A stretch of DNA of 64,000 nt from assembly GCF_009770985.1 (NCBI RefSeq), contig NZ_WSRW01000002.1, forward strand, positions 124,001 through 188,000, read 5' to 3'. A program made the position numbers and the translations under genes. Of this stretch, positions 24,646 to 35,033 are shown one piece after another. Under the pieces are notes generated by a model, which was not told the origin of the DNA, searched no databases, and worked only from the letters and a program-made list of their open reading frames with translations. Source of the DNA: Mucilaginibacter lacusdianchii (GTDB taxonomy: Bacteria; Bacteroidota; Bacteroidia; Sphingobacteriales; Sphingobacteriaceae). Every line of letters begins with the position of its first letter. Positions within the stretch are counted from its first letter, which is position 1.

Positions 24646-26286
24646 TTAATAGCCAGGGTTCTGTCTCAGATTACTATTCAAGTTGATCTGACGGACAGGA
24701 ATTGGATACAACGCCTTTGTAGGCTGTGTTGCATTGTGATCCCACCAGGTTGCAGTTGTAAACTTACCAAAACGTATCATATCGTCTCTTCTAAAACCTT
24801 CGAATATAAATTCACGGCCTCGTTCGGCTAGTAATTCGTCTAAGGTTAAAGTTGATGTAGTATAAGCTTTTGTAGCCCAATCAGTTGACGAAAACGCACG
24901 CTTTTTGCAATCGTTAACTAACTGAACAGCTGCATCAGTAGCTACTCCACCGTTTTTACGCATCAACGCTTCTGCTTTGGCAAAGTAAACCCAGGTTAAA
25001 CGGTAGATGTTCCAGTCACCATTGTTGTAGTTTGGATCGATTGCCGGCACACCACCTGGCCCTGGTATTTGGTTACCAAGCTTGTATTTATTAAAGCGGA
25101 CACCGCTATTCTCCTCACCTTCGCTCATGTTAGAAACAGTGGACCCTGCTTTATTTTTGCGAATGTTATCTACAAATTCCAGTTGGGAACCATTGTATTC
25201 TTCAGATGCAAGTACCGGTGTAACGCCATCAGAAAATTTAACTTGCGGGCCGATGAGCAACCAATTAGAACGGCGCTGGTCGGCAGCATCGTAAGTAGGA
25301 TATACGTTAGGTATAACTACAATACCGTCATTACCATTGCGGCCGCCACCATAAATCTCTTGTTGCTTGAAGTGATAAAATTCGCTTGGCCATGATGGCT
25401 CAAAATTAGCGACACTGAAGTTATAAGCGATAGAAAATATGGCCTCTTTCGACAAATCGTTAGTGGTTTTGAATTGATCCGTAATGTTTGGATCCAACGC
25501 CATAACTCCGTTCTGACCGCCACCAGCATTATTGATCAGCTGATCGGCTGCTGCAATACAGTCATCCCAACGTGGGGTACCAGTCCATACCTCTGCATTA
25601 AGATATAACTCTACCAGCATTGCGTAAGCACCGGCCTGGCTCATGCGGCCTAGTTGTCCTTTTGAAAGCTTCGGCGCCTTATCAATATTATCTTTAATTT
25701 CTTTCTCGATAAACGCAAAAACTTCTGCTCTTGATCTAGTTTCCGGCTTAACAGGAGTTCCTACTTCTGTTGCTATAGGTATGTTACCGAACAAATCCAT
25801 TAGTTTTAAATAATGGAAGGCTCTCAATAGCTTTAATTCAGCCAAATAACTGTCTTTTTCGGCCTGGGTAATACCCATCTGCGCAATATCACGTTTTTCG
25901 ATATTGCCGATAGCATCATTACATAAGCCCATTCCCCAGTACATTAATACCCACGCGTTATTTATCCCCCCTTCGTCAGTGGTCCAGGTGTGGTAATGCA
26001 AACGCTTCCATTTGCCGCCATCTTCACCGTGACGGCCCTTAGTTGGCCAAGCTAATTGGTCCGCCGATAGTTCAGCCAACCGCCACCAGCCGTCTTGTCC
26101 CGATGGTGTTACCCAGGCATTGGCATGGGTATAAGGCCTTAATACTGCTGATATAACTTCGTTTTTATTTGTGTAAAAATTTTCAGTAAGCAATTGGTTG
26201 TAAGCGTTTTCTTCCAACTGCTTCTTGCAAGCTGTAGTGCATAAAACACCGGCAAGCGCCATGTATAATAATGATTTCTTTTTCAT
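24646..26286 (-). CDS. SusD/RagB-family glycan-binding lipoprotein
   Basis: A 546-residue outer-membrane lipoprotein from the ATG at 26286, with signal peptide MKKKSLLYMALAGVLCTTAC, the cysteine being the lipidation site. The SusD N-terminal region (NAYNQLLTENFYTNKNEVIS), the TPR-like stretch (LKLLRAFHYLKLMDLFGNIP) and the C-terminal LAERGREFIFEGFRRDDMIRFGKF motif are all present. It caps the SusC channel and binds the target glycan at the cell surface. The start at 26313 would place nine residues before the signal peptide and is less likely. The start codon overlaps no other gene and follows the SusC stop by 13 bases, so the pair is co-translated. Confidence 0.93.
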   Translation of the reverse strand: MKKKSLLYMALAGVLCTTACKKQLEENAYNQLLTENFYTNKNEVISAVLRPYTHANAWVTPSGQDGWWRLAELSADQLAWPTKGRHGEDGGKWKRLHYHTWTTDEGGINNAWVLMYWGMGLCNDAIGNIEKRDIAQMGITQAEKDSYLAELKLLRAFHYLKLMDLFGNIPIATEVGTPVKPETRSRAEVFAFIEKEIKDNIDKAPKLSKGQLGRMSQAGAYAMLVELYLNAEVWTGTPRWDDCIAAADQLINNAGGGQNGVMALDPNITDQFKTTNDLSKEAIFSIAYNFSVANFEPSWPSEFYHFKQQEIYGGGRNGNDGIVVIPNVYPTYDAADQRRSNWLLIGPQVKFSDGVTPVLASEEYNGSQLEFVDNIRKNKAGSTVSNMSEGEENSGVRFNKYKLGNQIPGPGGVPAIDPNYNNGDWNIYRLTWVYFAKAEALMRKNGGVATDAAVQLVNDCKKRAFSSTDWATKAYTTSTLTLDELLAERGREFIFEGFRRDDMIRFGKFTTATWWDHNATQPTKALYPIPVRQINLNSNLRQNPGY

Positions 26287-26299
26287 ATAACTTATAATA

Positions 26300-29200
26300 T
26301 TAGAAGCCAACATTTAAACCTACTAAGACTGATCGAGTGCTTGGATATGAACTTCTGTTATCCACTCCTAATGATAATGGGCTATTGTCATTAGTACGTG
26401 CGGCACTTATATCTGATACAAAGTCTGGATCGTTTCCAGTATAACTGGTTATAGTGATTAGATTTTGGCCTGTTAAATACACCCGCAGATTACGAATCAT
26501 CTTTGTCTTAAATTTAAACGTATAGCCTAAAGTTATTTCGTCAAGTTTTAAGAATGAGCCGTTTTCAAGGTAGTAATCAGAGTATTGATAAGTATCGTTG
26601 ATCTGGTTATATTTTGAGAATGTACTTTCCAATAAGTTACCCGACCATGTGCGGTTTGCATAGCTTAAAGCAGTGGTGTTAAGTATCTTAAAACCAAACT
26701 TTCCTCTTAAAAACGTTCTTAGATCAAAGTTTTTATAAGCGAAGCTGTTTGTTAATGATGCATAATACTTAGGGATAGCATTACCCAGCTTAGCTAAATC
26801 TGTAGTGCTACGATCGTTTAAGTTGCTGTTGATCGAAGCATTTGGTACTGCCTCTCCGTTACGGTTGTAAAACAACCATTTACCGTCAGGCGTAAATCCG
26901 GCAAAACGCTTACCCCAAAACTCGCCCAGCGCACCGCCTTCAAATACTGCAACAGCATCACCTAACGCACCTGCTCCACCGATTGGAGATGATGTTATTA
27001 ATTTGATTGTGTATTCATTATTTGAGTAAGAATCTAACTTATTGCTAAATGTGCTCGCAGTAGCATCGATGTTCCATTTAAAATCTCTACCCTGTATTGC
27101 CGCGTAACTCAACTGTAATTCTATACCTTTTGAAGAGATTGTTCCGACATTTGTATATAAGAAGTTTCGAACAAAGGCAGGCACAGGTGCTTCATACCGG
27201 TCTAATAAATCCTTAGTGGTTCGTTTGTATACATCAATTGAACCAGAAAGGCGGTTTTTCAGCAAGGTGAAATCTAGACCTAAATTTGCTTCCCTTTTGG
27301 TTTCCCAACGTAAGTTTGGATTAGGATTCCTGTCTGGTCCATAGGTTTCTAAGTATGTTCCATCAGGAAATAAGTATCTACCGCCGCCGCCTAACGTTAC
27401 TCTTGAGGCATTGTTTTCAAAGCCACTATTTCCGGTTACACCATAACCTACACGTAGCTTTAAATAATCAATGAAATCGTACTTTTTGATGAATGATTCT
27501 TGACTAAGCACCCATCCAGCACTTACTGATGGAAAGTATCCGAACTTGTTATTGTCCCCAAATCTTGATGATCCTTCTCTTCTTACAATACCTTGCAACA
27601 GGTACTTGTCGTCAAAAGCATAATTAATTCTACCAAATAATGCAACCAAAGTGTTATCATTCTTACCACTGCCCATACCTGCTCTGCCAAGTGTAAGTGC
27701 AGAGCCTTGGCTTAAATTATCCTCATGAAACTGATCGTTGATAAATCCTCTATTCTCAGCATAGGAATTTTCAAATATACCATAACGATAACTATACCCC
27801 GCAAGCGCTGTTACGCTATGTTTTTGCATAAAGGTGTTTTTATATTGCAACGTAGGCTCAAAAGCATACTCTTGGCTTAAATAGTCACCTTTATAAGCAT
27901 AACCTCCATTAACAATGCTGGTATACTCTCTAGATGCCTCACTCTGCTTCATTGCATACCGGCTATCAACATAGCTGTTTCTTACTACGGAGCCAAATGC
28001 TGTTGCAGTTAAATTTTTAACAATTTCCAAATCAGCTTTCACGCTACCTGATGTGGTTTGTTGCTTACGTATGTTTGTTTCTTGAAATAAACGAGCATAT
28101 TCGTTAGTACTAGTCAAATCAAACCGGTAGCTGCCATCGGGATTAAAATTAGATAGCGTTGGGTTTTTGGTACGTTCACTTTCCCATCCGCCGCCGCCTA
28201 ATAAGTTAGCTCTGTTAAAATTGGTGGCTAAATCCACAGCAACATTCAGCTTATCATTCAGACCTTTTTGGGTCATGTTTAATCTTAAGGTATACTCTTT
28301 GCGTGCGTTCTCTTTACCTATACCTTGCAAATCCCGGTAGTTTAAACTCGCCCGGTAAGTGCTTTTGTCTGTACCACCCGAAAGCGCAAAGTTATGGTTA
28401 TGACTTATGTTGTCTTTATTAACCAAATCGCCAAGAAAGTCAGTTGAACTTCCGAAATCTTTTTGCTTGATGTCGCCTGAAGCAATGCGCTGACGGTATT
28501 CGTCAGCAGTTAAAAAGTCAAGGCGCCTAATTAAAAATTCTTTTCTTACATAATTAGAGTAATCAAACTGAGGAGTGCCCTTTTTACCTTTTTTTGTAGT
28601 AATTAAAATTACGCCGTTATTTGCTGTCGTACCATAAATTGCAGCACCCGATCCGTCTTTAAGTACGTCTATCGATGCTATATCATCCTGTTGTAACAAA
28701 TCCAAATTACCACCAGGTATACCATCAATTACAAATAGCGGCGTTGTACTTCCGGTAACCGTTACAGCACCACGTAACTGAATGGAAACAGCACTATTAG
28801 GGTTAGATCCTCCGGCACGGGTAACAGTTAAACCAGCCACTTTGCCTTGTACAAGGTCTATCGGACTTCTCGCTCCGCTTTGTCTAAAATCGGCCGAATC
28901 AACGTGAGCAACTGCCGATGTTACTTCTTTTCTGCTTTGGCTACCGTAACCTACAACTACAACATCACTTAAAGCTTGAGAATTTTCTGCAAGCTTAATG
29001 TTTATTTGAGTACGGCTAATTACGCTTACTTCTTGAGTTGTAAAACCCACAAAACTAAAAACCAGCGTTCCGGTTGCTTCTACGCTAATGCTATAGCGAC
29101 CGGCAACATCTGTAACCGTACCAGTAGTAAAACCTTTTACCTTAACACTTACACCAGGTAAAGGTTGACCTTGGCTATCGGTTACTGTACCTTGTACTTG

Positions 29201-29593
29201 AATTGGAGCAGCTACTGCTGAGTGATTTACAGAAACCTCTGCCTTTTTAAGCACGATGGTTTGTTGAAAAACCTTAAAGTTTAAAGGTTGATTTCTAAAG
29301 CATATTTCTAAAGCTTTTTCTAATGATACCTGCTCAAGATTTACGGTGATCAAACCTGCTTTTGAAACATCTTTTTTGTCATACAAAAAATGATAGCCTG
29401 TTTGCTTCTCGATTTCACTTAAGATAGTTTTTACATTTGCATTTTTTTCATGCAGGCTTACAATTTGGCTATACGTTTTTCCATATACATTCACTAATGA
29501 TGTAAGAAGAAAAACAGCAATTAATTTCATAACTAAAATCGTTTGTGATTGTTGAGGCCAATATAAGGGATTGGCCCTAGTATTAAATTTCAT
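26300..29593 (-). CDS. SusC/RagA-family TonB-dependent receptor with STN signalling domain
   Basis: A 1097-residue outer-membrane transporter. Order of domains: signal peptide (about 20-40, LIAVFLLTSLVNVYGKTYS), STN domain (about 45-115, NVKTILSEIEKQTGYHFLYD), carboxypeptidase-regulatory-like domain (about 130-210, GTVTDSQGQPLPGVSVKVKG), plug starting VVVVGYGSQSRKEVTSAV with the GGSNPNSAVSIQLRG and PLFVIDGIPGG motifs, and the beta-barrel to the C-terminus ending VLVGLNVGF. The STN domain marks receptors that signal through a FecR anti-sigma, and FecR and ECF-sigma genes lie directly upstream. It imports oligosaccharides using TonB energy. Confidence 0.93.
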   Translation of the reverse strand: MKFNTRANPLYWPQQSQTILVMKLIAVFLLTSLVNVYGKTYSQIVSLHEKNANVKTILSEIEKQTGYHFLYDKKDVSKAGLITVNLEQVSLEKALEICFRNQPLNFKVFQQTIVLKKAEVSVNHSAVAAPIQVQGTVTDSQGQPLPGVSVKVKGFTTGTVTDVAGRYSISVEATGTLVFSFVGFTTQEVSVISRTQINIKLAENSQALSDVVVVGYGSQSRKEVTSAVAHVDSADFRQSGARSPIDLVQGKVAGLTVTRAGGSNPNSAVSIQLRGAVTVTGSTTPLFVIDGIPGGNLDLLQQDDIASIDVLKDGSGAAIYGTTANNGVILITTKKGKKGTPQFDYSNYVRKEFLIRRLDFLTADEYRQRIASGDIKQKDFGSSTDFLGDLVNKDNISHNHNFALSGGTDKSTYRASLNYRDLQGIGKENARKEYTLRLNMTQKGLNDKLNVAVDLATNFNRANLLGGGGWESERTKNPTLSNFNPDGSYRFDLTSTNEYARLFQETNIRKQQTTSGSVKADLEIVKNLTATAFGSVVRNSYVDSRYAMKQSEASREYTSIVNGGYAYKGDYLSQEYAFEPTLQYKNTFMQKHSVTALAGYSYRYGIFENSYAENRGFINDQFHEDNLSQGSALTLGRAGMGSGKNDNTLVALFGRINYAFDDKYLLQGIVRREGSSRFGDNNKFGYFPSVSAGWVLSQESFIKKYDFIDYLKLRVGYGVTGNSGFENNASRVTLGGGGRYLFPDGTYLETYGPDRNPNPNLRWETKREANLGLDFTLLKNRLSGSIDVYKRTTKDLLDRYEAPVPAFVRNFLYTNVGTISSKGIELQLSYAAIQGRDFKWNIDATASTFSNKLDSYSNNEYTIKLITSSPIGGAGALGDAVAVFEGGALGEFWGKRFAGFTPDGKWLFYNRNGEAVPNASINSNLNDRSTTDLAKLGNAIPKYYASLTNSFAYKNFDLRTFLRGKFGFKILNTTALSYANRTWSGNLLESTFSKYNQINDTYQYSDYYLENGSFLKLDEITLGYTFKFKTKMIRNLRVYLTGQNLITITSYTGNDPDFVSDISAARTNDNSPLSLGVDNRSSYPSTRSVLVGLNVGF

Positions 29594-29843
29594 ACTTGCG
29601 TTAAAGGTTAAATAAACATTCGATTTCTTACTCGGATAGTTTTAAGAAAATGCGACTAACTGAAGTCGGGAAAGTGCGCCAACACTTTCCGGCTTTTTAT
29701 TTCATAAACCAGTTATAAAAATAAAAGCCACATTAACTTTCGGCCATGCTGTACATACATTACAGGTTTGCCGCTTAGTGGGTTTAATTAAGTACTTTTT
29801 TTCTCATAAATGTAATTGGGATTGGAGTTAATGATTAGAAAAA

Positions 29844-31037
29844 TTAATTGAGGACAATAATATTACTGCCCTCAATTTTGAATTTAACGCCTGTGTAGCT
29901 AAGCATGTTAAGCAGTTCAGACGCTTTCACATTGCGTGATATGGTTCCGGTTAAATTTTTTGTGGGTATATTTCCAGCATAGGTAATATTTACATTATAC
30001 CAACGGCTTATCTGCCGCATAACTTCGGAAATACTGGTGTCGTCGAATTTAAAAAATCCGTCTTTCCAGGCTGTTTCGGCTTCAATGTCTATATTGCTTT
30101 TAACAATCAATTTTCCTTGTGAGTCAGTAACAGCTTGTTCTCCTGGAGTTAATAGTTTTTCTACCGCATTCTTCTTCACTTGAACCGAGCCTTCAAGCAA
30201 AGTAGTTTTAGTTACACCTTCATCGCTATAAGCCATTACATTAAAATGGGTACCAAATACTTTAATTTCTGATTGGTTGGCTATAACGCTAAATGGTTTT
30301 GACGGATTTTTTGCTACTTCAAAATAAGCCTCTCCGGTTAGTTCAACAATTCTATTGCTTGCATTAAATACTGAAGGAAAGTGTATAGAGGACGCAGAGT
30401 TTAACCAAACTTTTGTACCGTCTGATAATACCACGCGGTATTGCCCACCCTGCGGTGTGGCTAATGTGTTGTATACTAATGCTTGCTGTTTAAGTAAATT
30501 GCCGTTAAACTTATATTCTAACTGTCCGTTAGCTTCTTTGCGTACAGCAATACCACCTTGATTTAAAAGCACTCCTTGCTGAGATGTGTTTAATACAATT
30601 ACCTTTCCATTACTTAATGTCAACGTAGCCTTGTCGCTTCCGGGTAGAAGGTCATGCGCTAGTTTCGTCTTATCAACACCCTCTTTAATTGAAGGCGTTA
30701 GGTTTTTCCAATATATATAACCAACAGTTATTAAGACAGCCGACAGCGTTGCTGCCATGAAAAGCCAAAAGGAAAAGTTATTCTTGGTAGTGTGTTTCTC
30801 TGTATCAGTAGGGTGTGTTTCAAAAATGTGTTTAAATACACGTTCGCTTTGCTCAGCAGAAAATAGCGGTTCGGGCTTTTGAGCTTTTTCCCAAACATCA
30901 GATAAATAAGAATCAATGGCATCGTTATATCGGCCATCTTTAAATAGCTGATACAATTCCTCCAATTCTGACGATGTGGCGGTATTATCAAAATATTTTT
31001 GTAAAAGATAGTAAAGCCTCTCCTTTAGGATATCCAT
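29844..31037 (-). CDS. FecR-family anti-sigma factor
   Basis: A 397-residue single-pass inner-membrane protein. The cytoplasmic N-terminus (1-95) has a short helical anti-sigma region and the transmembrane helix is at about 97-115 (FWLFMAATLSAVLITVGYIY). The periplasmic FecR domain carries NTLATPQGGQYRVVLSDGTK, VWLNSASSIHFPS and RIVELTGEAYFEVAKNPSKPF. The C-terminal DUF4974 region (FKFDDTSISEVMRQISRWYN, LNMLSYTGVKF) would contact the STN domain of the SusC protein. It lies between the sigma gene and susC, giving the usual ECF-FecR-SusC-SusD order, and keeps the sigma factor inactive until glycan binds. Confidence 0.93.
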   Translation of the reverse strand: MDILKERLYYLLQKYFDNTATSSELEELYQLFKDGRYNDAIDSYLSDVWEKAQKPEPLFSAEQSERVFKHIFETHPTDTEKHTTKNNFSFWLFMAATLSAVLITVGYIYWKNLTPSIKEGVDKTKLAHDLLPGSDKATLTLSNGKVIVLNTSQQGVLLNQGGIAVRKEANGQLEYKFNGNLLKQQALVYNTLATPQGGQYRVVLSDGTKVWLNSASSIHFPSVFNASNRIVELTGEAYFEVAKNPSKPFSVIANQSEIKVFGTHFNVMAYSDEGVTKTTLLEGSVQVKKNAVEKLLTPGEQAVTDSQGKLIVKSNIDIEAETAWKDGFFKFDDTSISEVMRQISRWYNVNITYAGNIPTKNLTGTISRNVKASELLNMLSYTGVKFKIEGSNIIVLN

Positions 31038-31125
31038 AGGTTATAACGCCCAAACAGTAGTTTAAGGCTAATTAATAACAAGACAATAAGAGAGCAAAAA
31101 AAGGGGGTATTGACTTTGAAATATT

Positions 31126-31707
31126 TTAAATAAAATTCATCATGAAAGTTAAGAACAGCAGTGAACTGCTGCGACTTTTTACATGATTTACAATGGATAT
31201 ATTAGCTATCTGAAGATATTTTTTTACCGTTTCATGCGATATATGCATTACTTCGGCAATTTCAGCATATTTTAACCGCTCGTGGCGGCTTAGCAAATAC
31301 ACCTTACGTTGTTGAGTGGGTAAGCGGTCAATAGCTTCGTCAATTAGCTCATAACAATCATTCAAGCTGGCATCTTCTTCAAAAATTTGGCTATAGCTTT
31401 CTTCAACTTGTTTTTGCCCCATGCGAATGCTAAACTGTTTTTTTAAACAGTTTAAGGCATGATTTTTTGATATAACAAACAAGTAAGCGTTAAAATTTTT
31501 GACGGATCTTAATGCAGATCGGTTCATCCAAATTTTTAGAAAAACATCCTGAACCACTTCTTCTGCCATTTCAACAGAATTAGTTAAGACCATTATGTAT
31601 CGTCCTAACTGATTATGATATTGATTAAATAGCTGGCGAAATGCAATTTCATCGCCGTCAGCAATTTTTTTTAGAGATTCTTGATCACATAACTCAAAGT
31701 AAGACAC
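31126..31707 (-). CDS. ECF-type RNA polymerase sigma factor (sigma-70 family)
   Basis: A 193-residue sigma factor with region 2 (FNQYHNQLGRYIMVLTNSVE, VVQDVFLKIWMNRSALRSVK) and region 4 (IDRLPTQQRKVYLLSRHERLKYAEIAEVMHIS, shown here in shortened view as RLPTQQRKVYLLS and YAEIAEVMHIS). It is of the Bacteroidota ECF group paired with FecR. The start codon is GTG at 31707; no ATG is in frame upstream within the open stretch. It would be released by FecR when the SusC/D receptor binds its ligand and would activate the locus. Confidence 0.92.
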   Translation of the reverse strand: MSYFELCDQESLKKIADGDEIAFRQLFNQYHNQLGRYIMVLTNSVEMAEEVVQDVFLKIWMNRSALRSVKNFNAYLFVISKNHALNCLKKQFSIRMGQKQVEESYSQIFEEDASLNDCYELIDEAIDRLPTQQRKVYLLSRHERLKYAEIAEVMHISHETVKKYLQIANISIVNHVKSRSSSLLFLTFMMNFI

Positions 31708-32054
31708 AGCAATTATAATTGTTTAGGATGTACTATTGAATTTGTTTAAATATAGCGTTTGGTAAATATATAATATATCTACAAATGAAAATAGCCCAGA
31801 CATAATTATAATTTTTTTTTCTTTAAATTAAATCCGATTATTTTCTCACCATTTTCTCCACTAAATAAGTAAGAATATTCGACTTTCATCATTTTATCTT
31901 AATTTGATTTATTTCTATTTTTTTACAGTTAGACATCGTAACAATGCCTGTGTGAAGATAAAACAAACCGAGCTTTGGTTAAAATGAACCAAATTATACT
32001 TTTCACTGATGAGCAATCTTCAAGTGCGTAAATCATGACGTATACAGCACCTCT
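31708..32054. other. Intergenic region, no gene seen
   Basis: These 347 AT-rich bases lie between the fucosidase and sigma-factor genes, both on the minus strand. The promoter of the sigma gene should lie here. I could not find an exact TAnnTTTG match on the minus strand, nor a clear terminator for the fucosidase gene. Confidence 0.3.
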
Positions 32055-33392
32055 TTATTTGGTTATTAATACAATTACCTTATCCGGGTCATCAGCATCA
32101 GGCTGCTGAACTGGCATTGTAAGCGTTTTGCCAATTAGACTAACTTTTACCTGTTGTTTTGTTTTCAGGAGATAGGCCCTCTCAACTTTTTTAAAGGGAA
32201 CCTGTTGCAGTACAATTTGATTGTTTACTGGTTTAAGGGGATGAATGTAAAGTATATTGTCTTTTTGTGTAATGCAGCCCCATTTTTGCGGACGAATGTA
32301 TCCCATTTGGGTTTCATATACACTAGGGCCATAAGTTTTCAGCCACTCTCCCATCCAATGCAGGCGTTCTACAAATTCGGGTTGAATTTCGCCATTGGGC
32401 ATCGGGCCAATATTTAACAAAAGGTTGCCGCCGTTACCTGCTGATTTAACCAACAGGTTAACCAGTTGGGCGTGCGACTTATAAGTCGTATCCACAAGGT
32501 TAAAACCCCAGCTGTTATTAATAGTAGCGCAGGTTTCCAGTGGCAAATTTGATATGTTTTGAAAGCTCATGCCTGCAGTATTTTCGCCGGGTACATCCTG
32601 TTCGAACATTTGAAAATCTTCACCTTCCAATGGTGTATTGTGATGGTTGTTCCCTATCATACATTGTGGCTGCAAGCGGTGAATTAAATCGTAAATTTCA
32701 CGAATGTGCCAGTCGGCATTAATTTTAGTAACTCTATGATCTTTGCTTTCTTCCATCTGATCCCAGTAACCGTCAAACCAAATTCCGCCAATCTCGCCAT
32801 AATTGGTCAGCAGTTCGGTTAACTGGTTTTTCATAAACTGGATGTAGTTGTTCCAATCGCCACGCACTGTCCGACCGGTCCCTTTACCGGTTCGACCGGT
32901 CCAGTATTGATAATCATCCCGCCGCCAATCAAGCAGAGAGTAGTATAAAAATAGCTTAATACCTTGCTTATGACATTCGTCTGCCATCTGTTTAACAATA
33001 TCTTTTTTATAAGGCGTATGCATAATGTTAAAATCGGAATACTTGGTATCCCACAAGCTAAACCCATCGTGATGGCGGCTAACCAGGGTTATATACTTCA
33101 TGCCACCTTGCTTAGCTATGGCAACCCATTGCTGGGCGTTAAAGTTTATAGGGTTAAAAAACCTTTCTAACCGGGTATAATTTTTAACCGTGATATTTCG
33201 ATTGTTCATCACCCATTCGCCATCGCCAGGTAAACTAAAAGGCCCCCAGTGAATAAACATACCATATTTAGCTTGTGTAAACCACTGCCTTGCTTGCTGA
33301 TTAGCGACTGTGGGTTTGTAAGTATCCTGTCCAAAACTACGGATAGCAATAATTAATGATAAAGCGCAAAAGACTATAGATTTCACTTTCAT
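32055..33392 (-). CDS. GH29 family alpha-L-fucosidase
   Basis: A 445-residue exported fucosidase from the ATG at 33392, with signal peptide MKVKSIVFCALSLIIAIRSFGQ. Typical GH29 features are WFTQAKYGMFIHWGPFSLPG, KQGGMKYITLVSRHHDGFSLWD, a YYSLLDWRRDDY segment and GGIWFDGYWD at about 205, whose aspartate is the nucleophile. The longer start at 33428 puts 12 residues before the signal and is not favoured. It belongs to the same locus as the GH92 mannosidase, which suggests a glycan carrying terminal fucose and mannose. It is divergent from the DUF5009 gene. Confidence 0.92.
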   Translation of the reverse strand: MKVKSIVFCALSLIIAIRSFGQDTYKPTVANQQARQWFTQAKYGMFIHWGPFSLPGDGEWVMNNRNITVKNYTRLERFFNPINFNAQQWVAIAKQGGMKYITLVSRHHDGFSLWDTKYSDFNIMHTPYKKDIVKQMADECHKQGIKLFLYYSLLDWRRDDYQYWTGRTGKGTGRTVRGDWNNYIQFMKNQLTELLTNYGEIGGIWFDGYWDQMEESKDHRVTKINADWHIREIYDLIHRLQPQCMIGNNHHNTPLEGEDFQMFEQDVPGENTAGMSFQNISNLPLETCATINNSWGFNLVDTTYKSHAQLVNLLVKSAGNGGNLLLNIGPMPNGEIQPEFVERLHWMGEWLKTYGPSVYETQMGYIRPQKWGCITQKDNILYIHPLKPVNNQIVLQQVPFKKVERAYLLKTKQQVKVSLIGKTLTMPVQQPDADDPDKVIVLITK

Positions 33393-33676
33393 GAGGTTGA
33401 ACATGGCATAAAACGTATTAGTAAACAAGATAGTAATAAGTAAGCTATTTTGCTGCTTAAAGCTATAACATGCTTATGTTTTACAATACTACCTGCGTGT
33501 CCTTCTGGAAGCAAAGCGATTGATTTTTTTATCTGTCAGTTATCGTTTTTCATTTACTAAGAAGTTGTTACTTATTTAATCTATATTAGGATAAGTGCTG
33601 GCAAGCTTCTTCATAGAATGGCTTGTCCAAACTATATCTACCTGAATTTAAAACCTAAAATCAATTACGGCCATAT

Positions 33677-34852
33677 ATGCAACTACAACTTCCTCAGCGG
33701 CTATTATCTATTGACGTGCTAAGAGCTTTAACCATGTTTTTGATGATTTTTGTTAACGATGTAAGCGGTGTAAAACATATTCCAGAATGGATAGACCATG
33801 CAAAAGCGTCAGATGATGCCATGGGTTTTGCAGATGTTATATTTCCTGCGTTTCTGTTTATTGTTGGACTGTCTTTGCCGCTGGCCATTAATAACCGTAT
33901 CAAAAAAGGCGACAATAACCGGCGGTTATTCTACTATATACTTACCAGAAGCGCTGCGCTTTTAATTATGGGTTTTTACCACGTTAATCTGGAATCGTAC
34001 AGCGCCACTGCGATGTTACCCAAAGCCGTTTGGGCACTTATCATCACCTTTAGTTTTTTTTTGATTTGGCTCGATTATCCCAAGACATTTTTAAAAACAG
34101 CAAAATACAGCCTTATGGCAGCTGGCCTATTGTTGCTATTAGCTATGGCTTCATTATATAAAGGCGGTGATGATTCCGTACCTCATGGCATGCGCCCTTC
34201 ATGGTGGGGCATTCTGGGTATCATCGGATGGTCGTATCTGGTATGCGGGCTATTGTACTTCGTCCTGAAAGGTAATATAAAACTGCTCCTGGTATTTTAT
34301 GTAATCTTTATTGTTATTAACATTCTATTTCATACAGCAGTACCCAAAGGCAAGTTGTGGATAATTGGCGATGCATCTTCGGTTGCACTGGTTATGGGTG
34401 GCGTTATGATTTCAAAGCTATTTGCTTATCTGGTAGAAACAGGAAAAAGCAATAGAATGTGGTTATTTTTAGCTGTTGCGGGTACCGGCCTTATACTGGC
34501 AGGATTACTAATAAGGCCTTATGCAGAAGGCATATCCAAAATACGCTCAACACCGGCTTGGGTATTTATATGCAGCGGCATCACTATTCTTGCCTTTGAA
34601 TTAACTATTTATTTAATAGACGTAAAAGGTAATAAAGACTGGTTTAAGTGGATACGACCAGCAGGCACAAGCACACTTACCTGTTATCTTCTACCCTATT
34701 TCCAAGTCTTTCTGCTGATGCTTTTCAATGTTAAATATCCGGATGTGTTCAATTATGGGGCAGGCGGCATATTACGCTCGTTGCTTACTGCTTTTATTCT
34801 TATTCAAATTGCAGGCTTTTTAGAGAAAAGGCATTTGCGACTTAAAATATAG
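33677..34852 (+). CDS. DUF5009 / NagX-like multipass membrane protein (acyltransferase family)
   Basis: A 391-residue inner-membrane protein with about ten hydrophobic spans. It starts RLLSIDVLRALTMFLMIFVND, and VIFPAFLFIVGLSLPLAINN and PAGTSTLTCYLLPYFQVF follow; these are marks of the heparan-alpha-glucosaminide N-acetyltransferase-like (COG4299/DUF5009) family. Members in Xanthomonas and Bacteroidota accompany N-acetylglucosamine use (NagX). With GH92 and GH29 nearby, import or acetylation of GlcNAc from an N-glycan is plausible; this is inference. It is divergent from the GH29 gene, with 248 bases holding the promoters between their starts as annotated at the outside. Confidence 0.85.
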   Translation: MQLQLPQRLLSIDVLRALTMFLMIFVNDVSGVKHIPEWIDHAKASDDAMGFADVIFPAFLFIVGLSLPLAINNRIKKGDNNRRLFYYILTRSAALLIMGFYHVNLESYSATAMLPKAVWALIITFSFFLIWLDYPKTFLKTAKYSLMAAGLLLLLAMASLYKGGDDSVPHGMRPSWWGILGIIGWSYLVCGLLYFVLKGNIKLLLVFYVIFIVINILFHTAVPKGKLWIIGDASSVALVMGGVMISKLFAYLVETGKSNRMWLFLAVAGTGLILAGLLIRPYAEGISKIRSTPAWVFICSGITILAFELTIYLIDVKGNKDWFKWIRPAGTSTLTCYLLPYFQVFLLMLFNVKYPDVFNYGAGGILRSLLTAFILIQIAGFLEKRHLRLKI

Positions 34853-35033
34853 CAAGCAATAACAAGCAGATATGTAAATTCAATATTACCGTTTTTAGTT
34901 GGTATGATGTCATTGGTTCCTTACAGTTGGGCTTGCTGCAGATAATTAAGGATGTAACATTTCTTAATGTACATTAACTCTGAGTTGACGTAACTAAAGT
35001 TTCTTTGCATTAACAAACTAAACAACACATATC

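Noticed and set aside
29667..29692. Imperfect 8-bp hairpin before the SusC gene as terminator
   Set aside because: The stem has mismatches, and its T-run lies on the plus strand where no gene ends.
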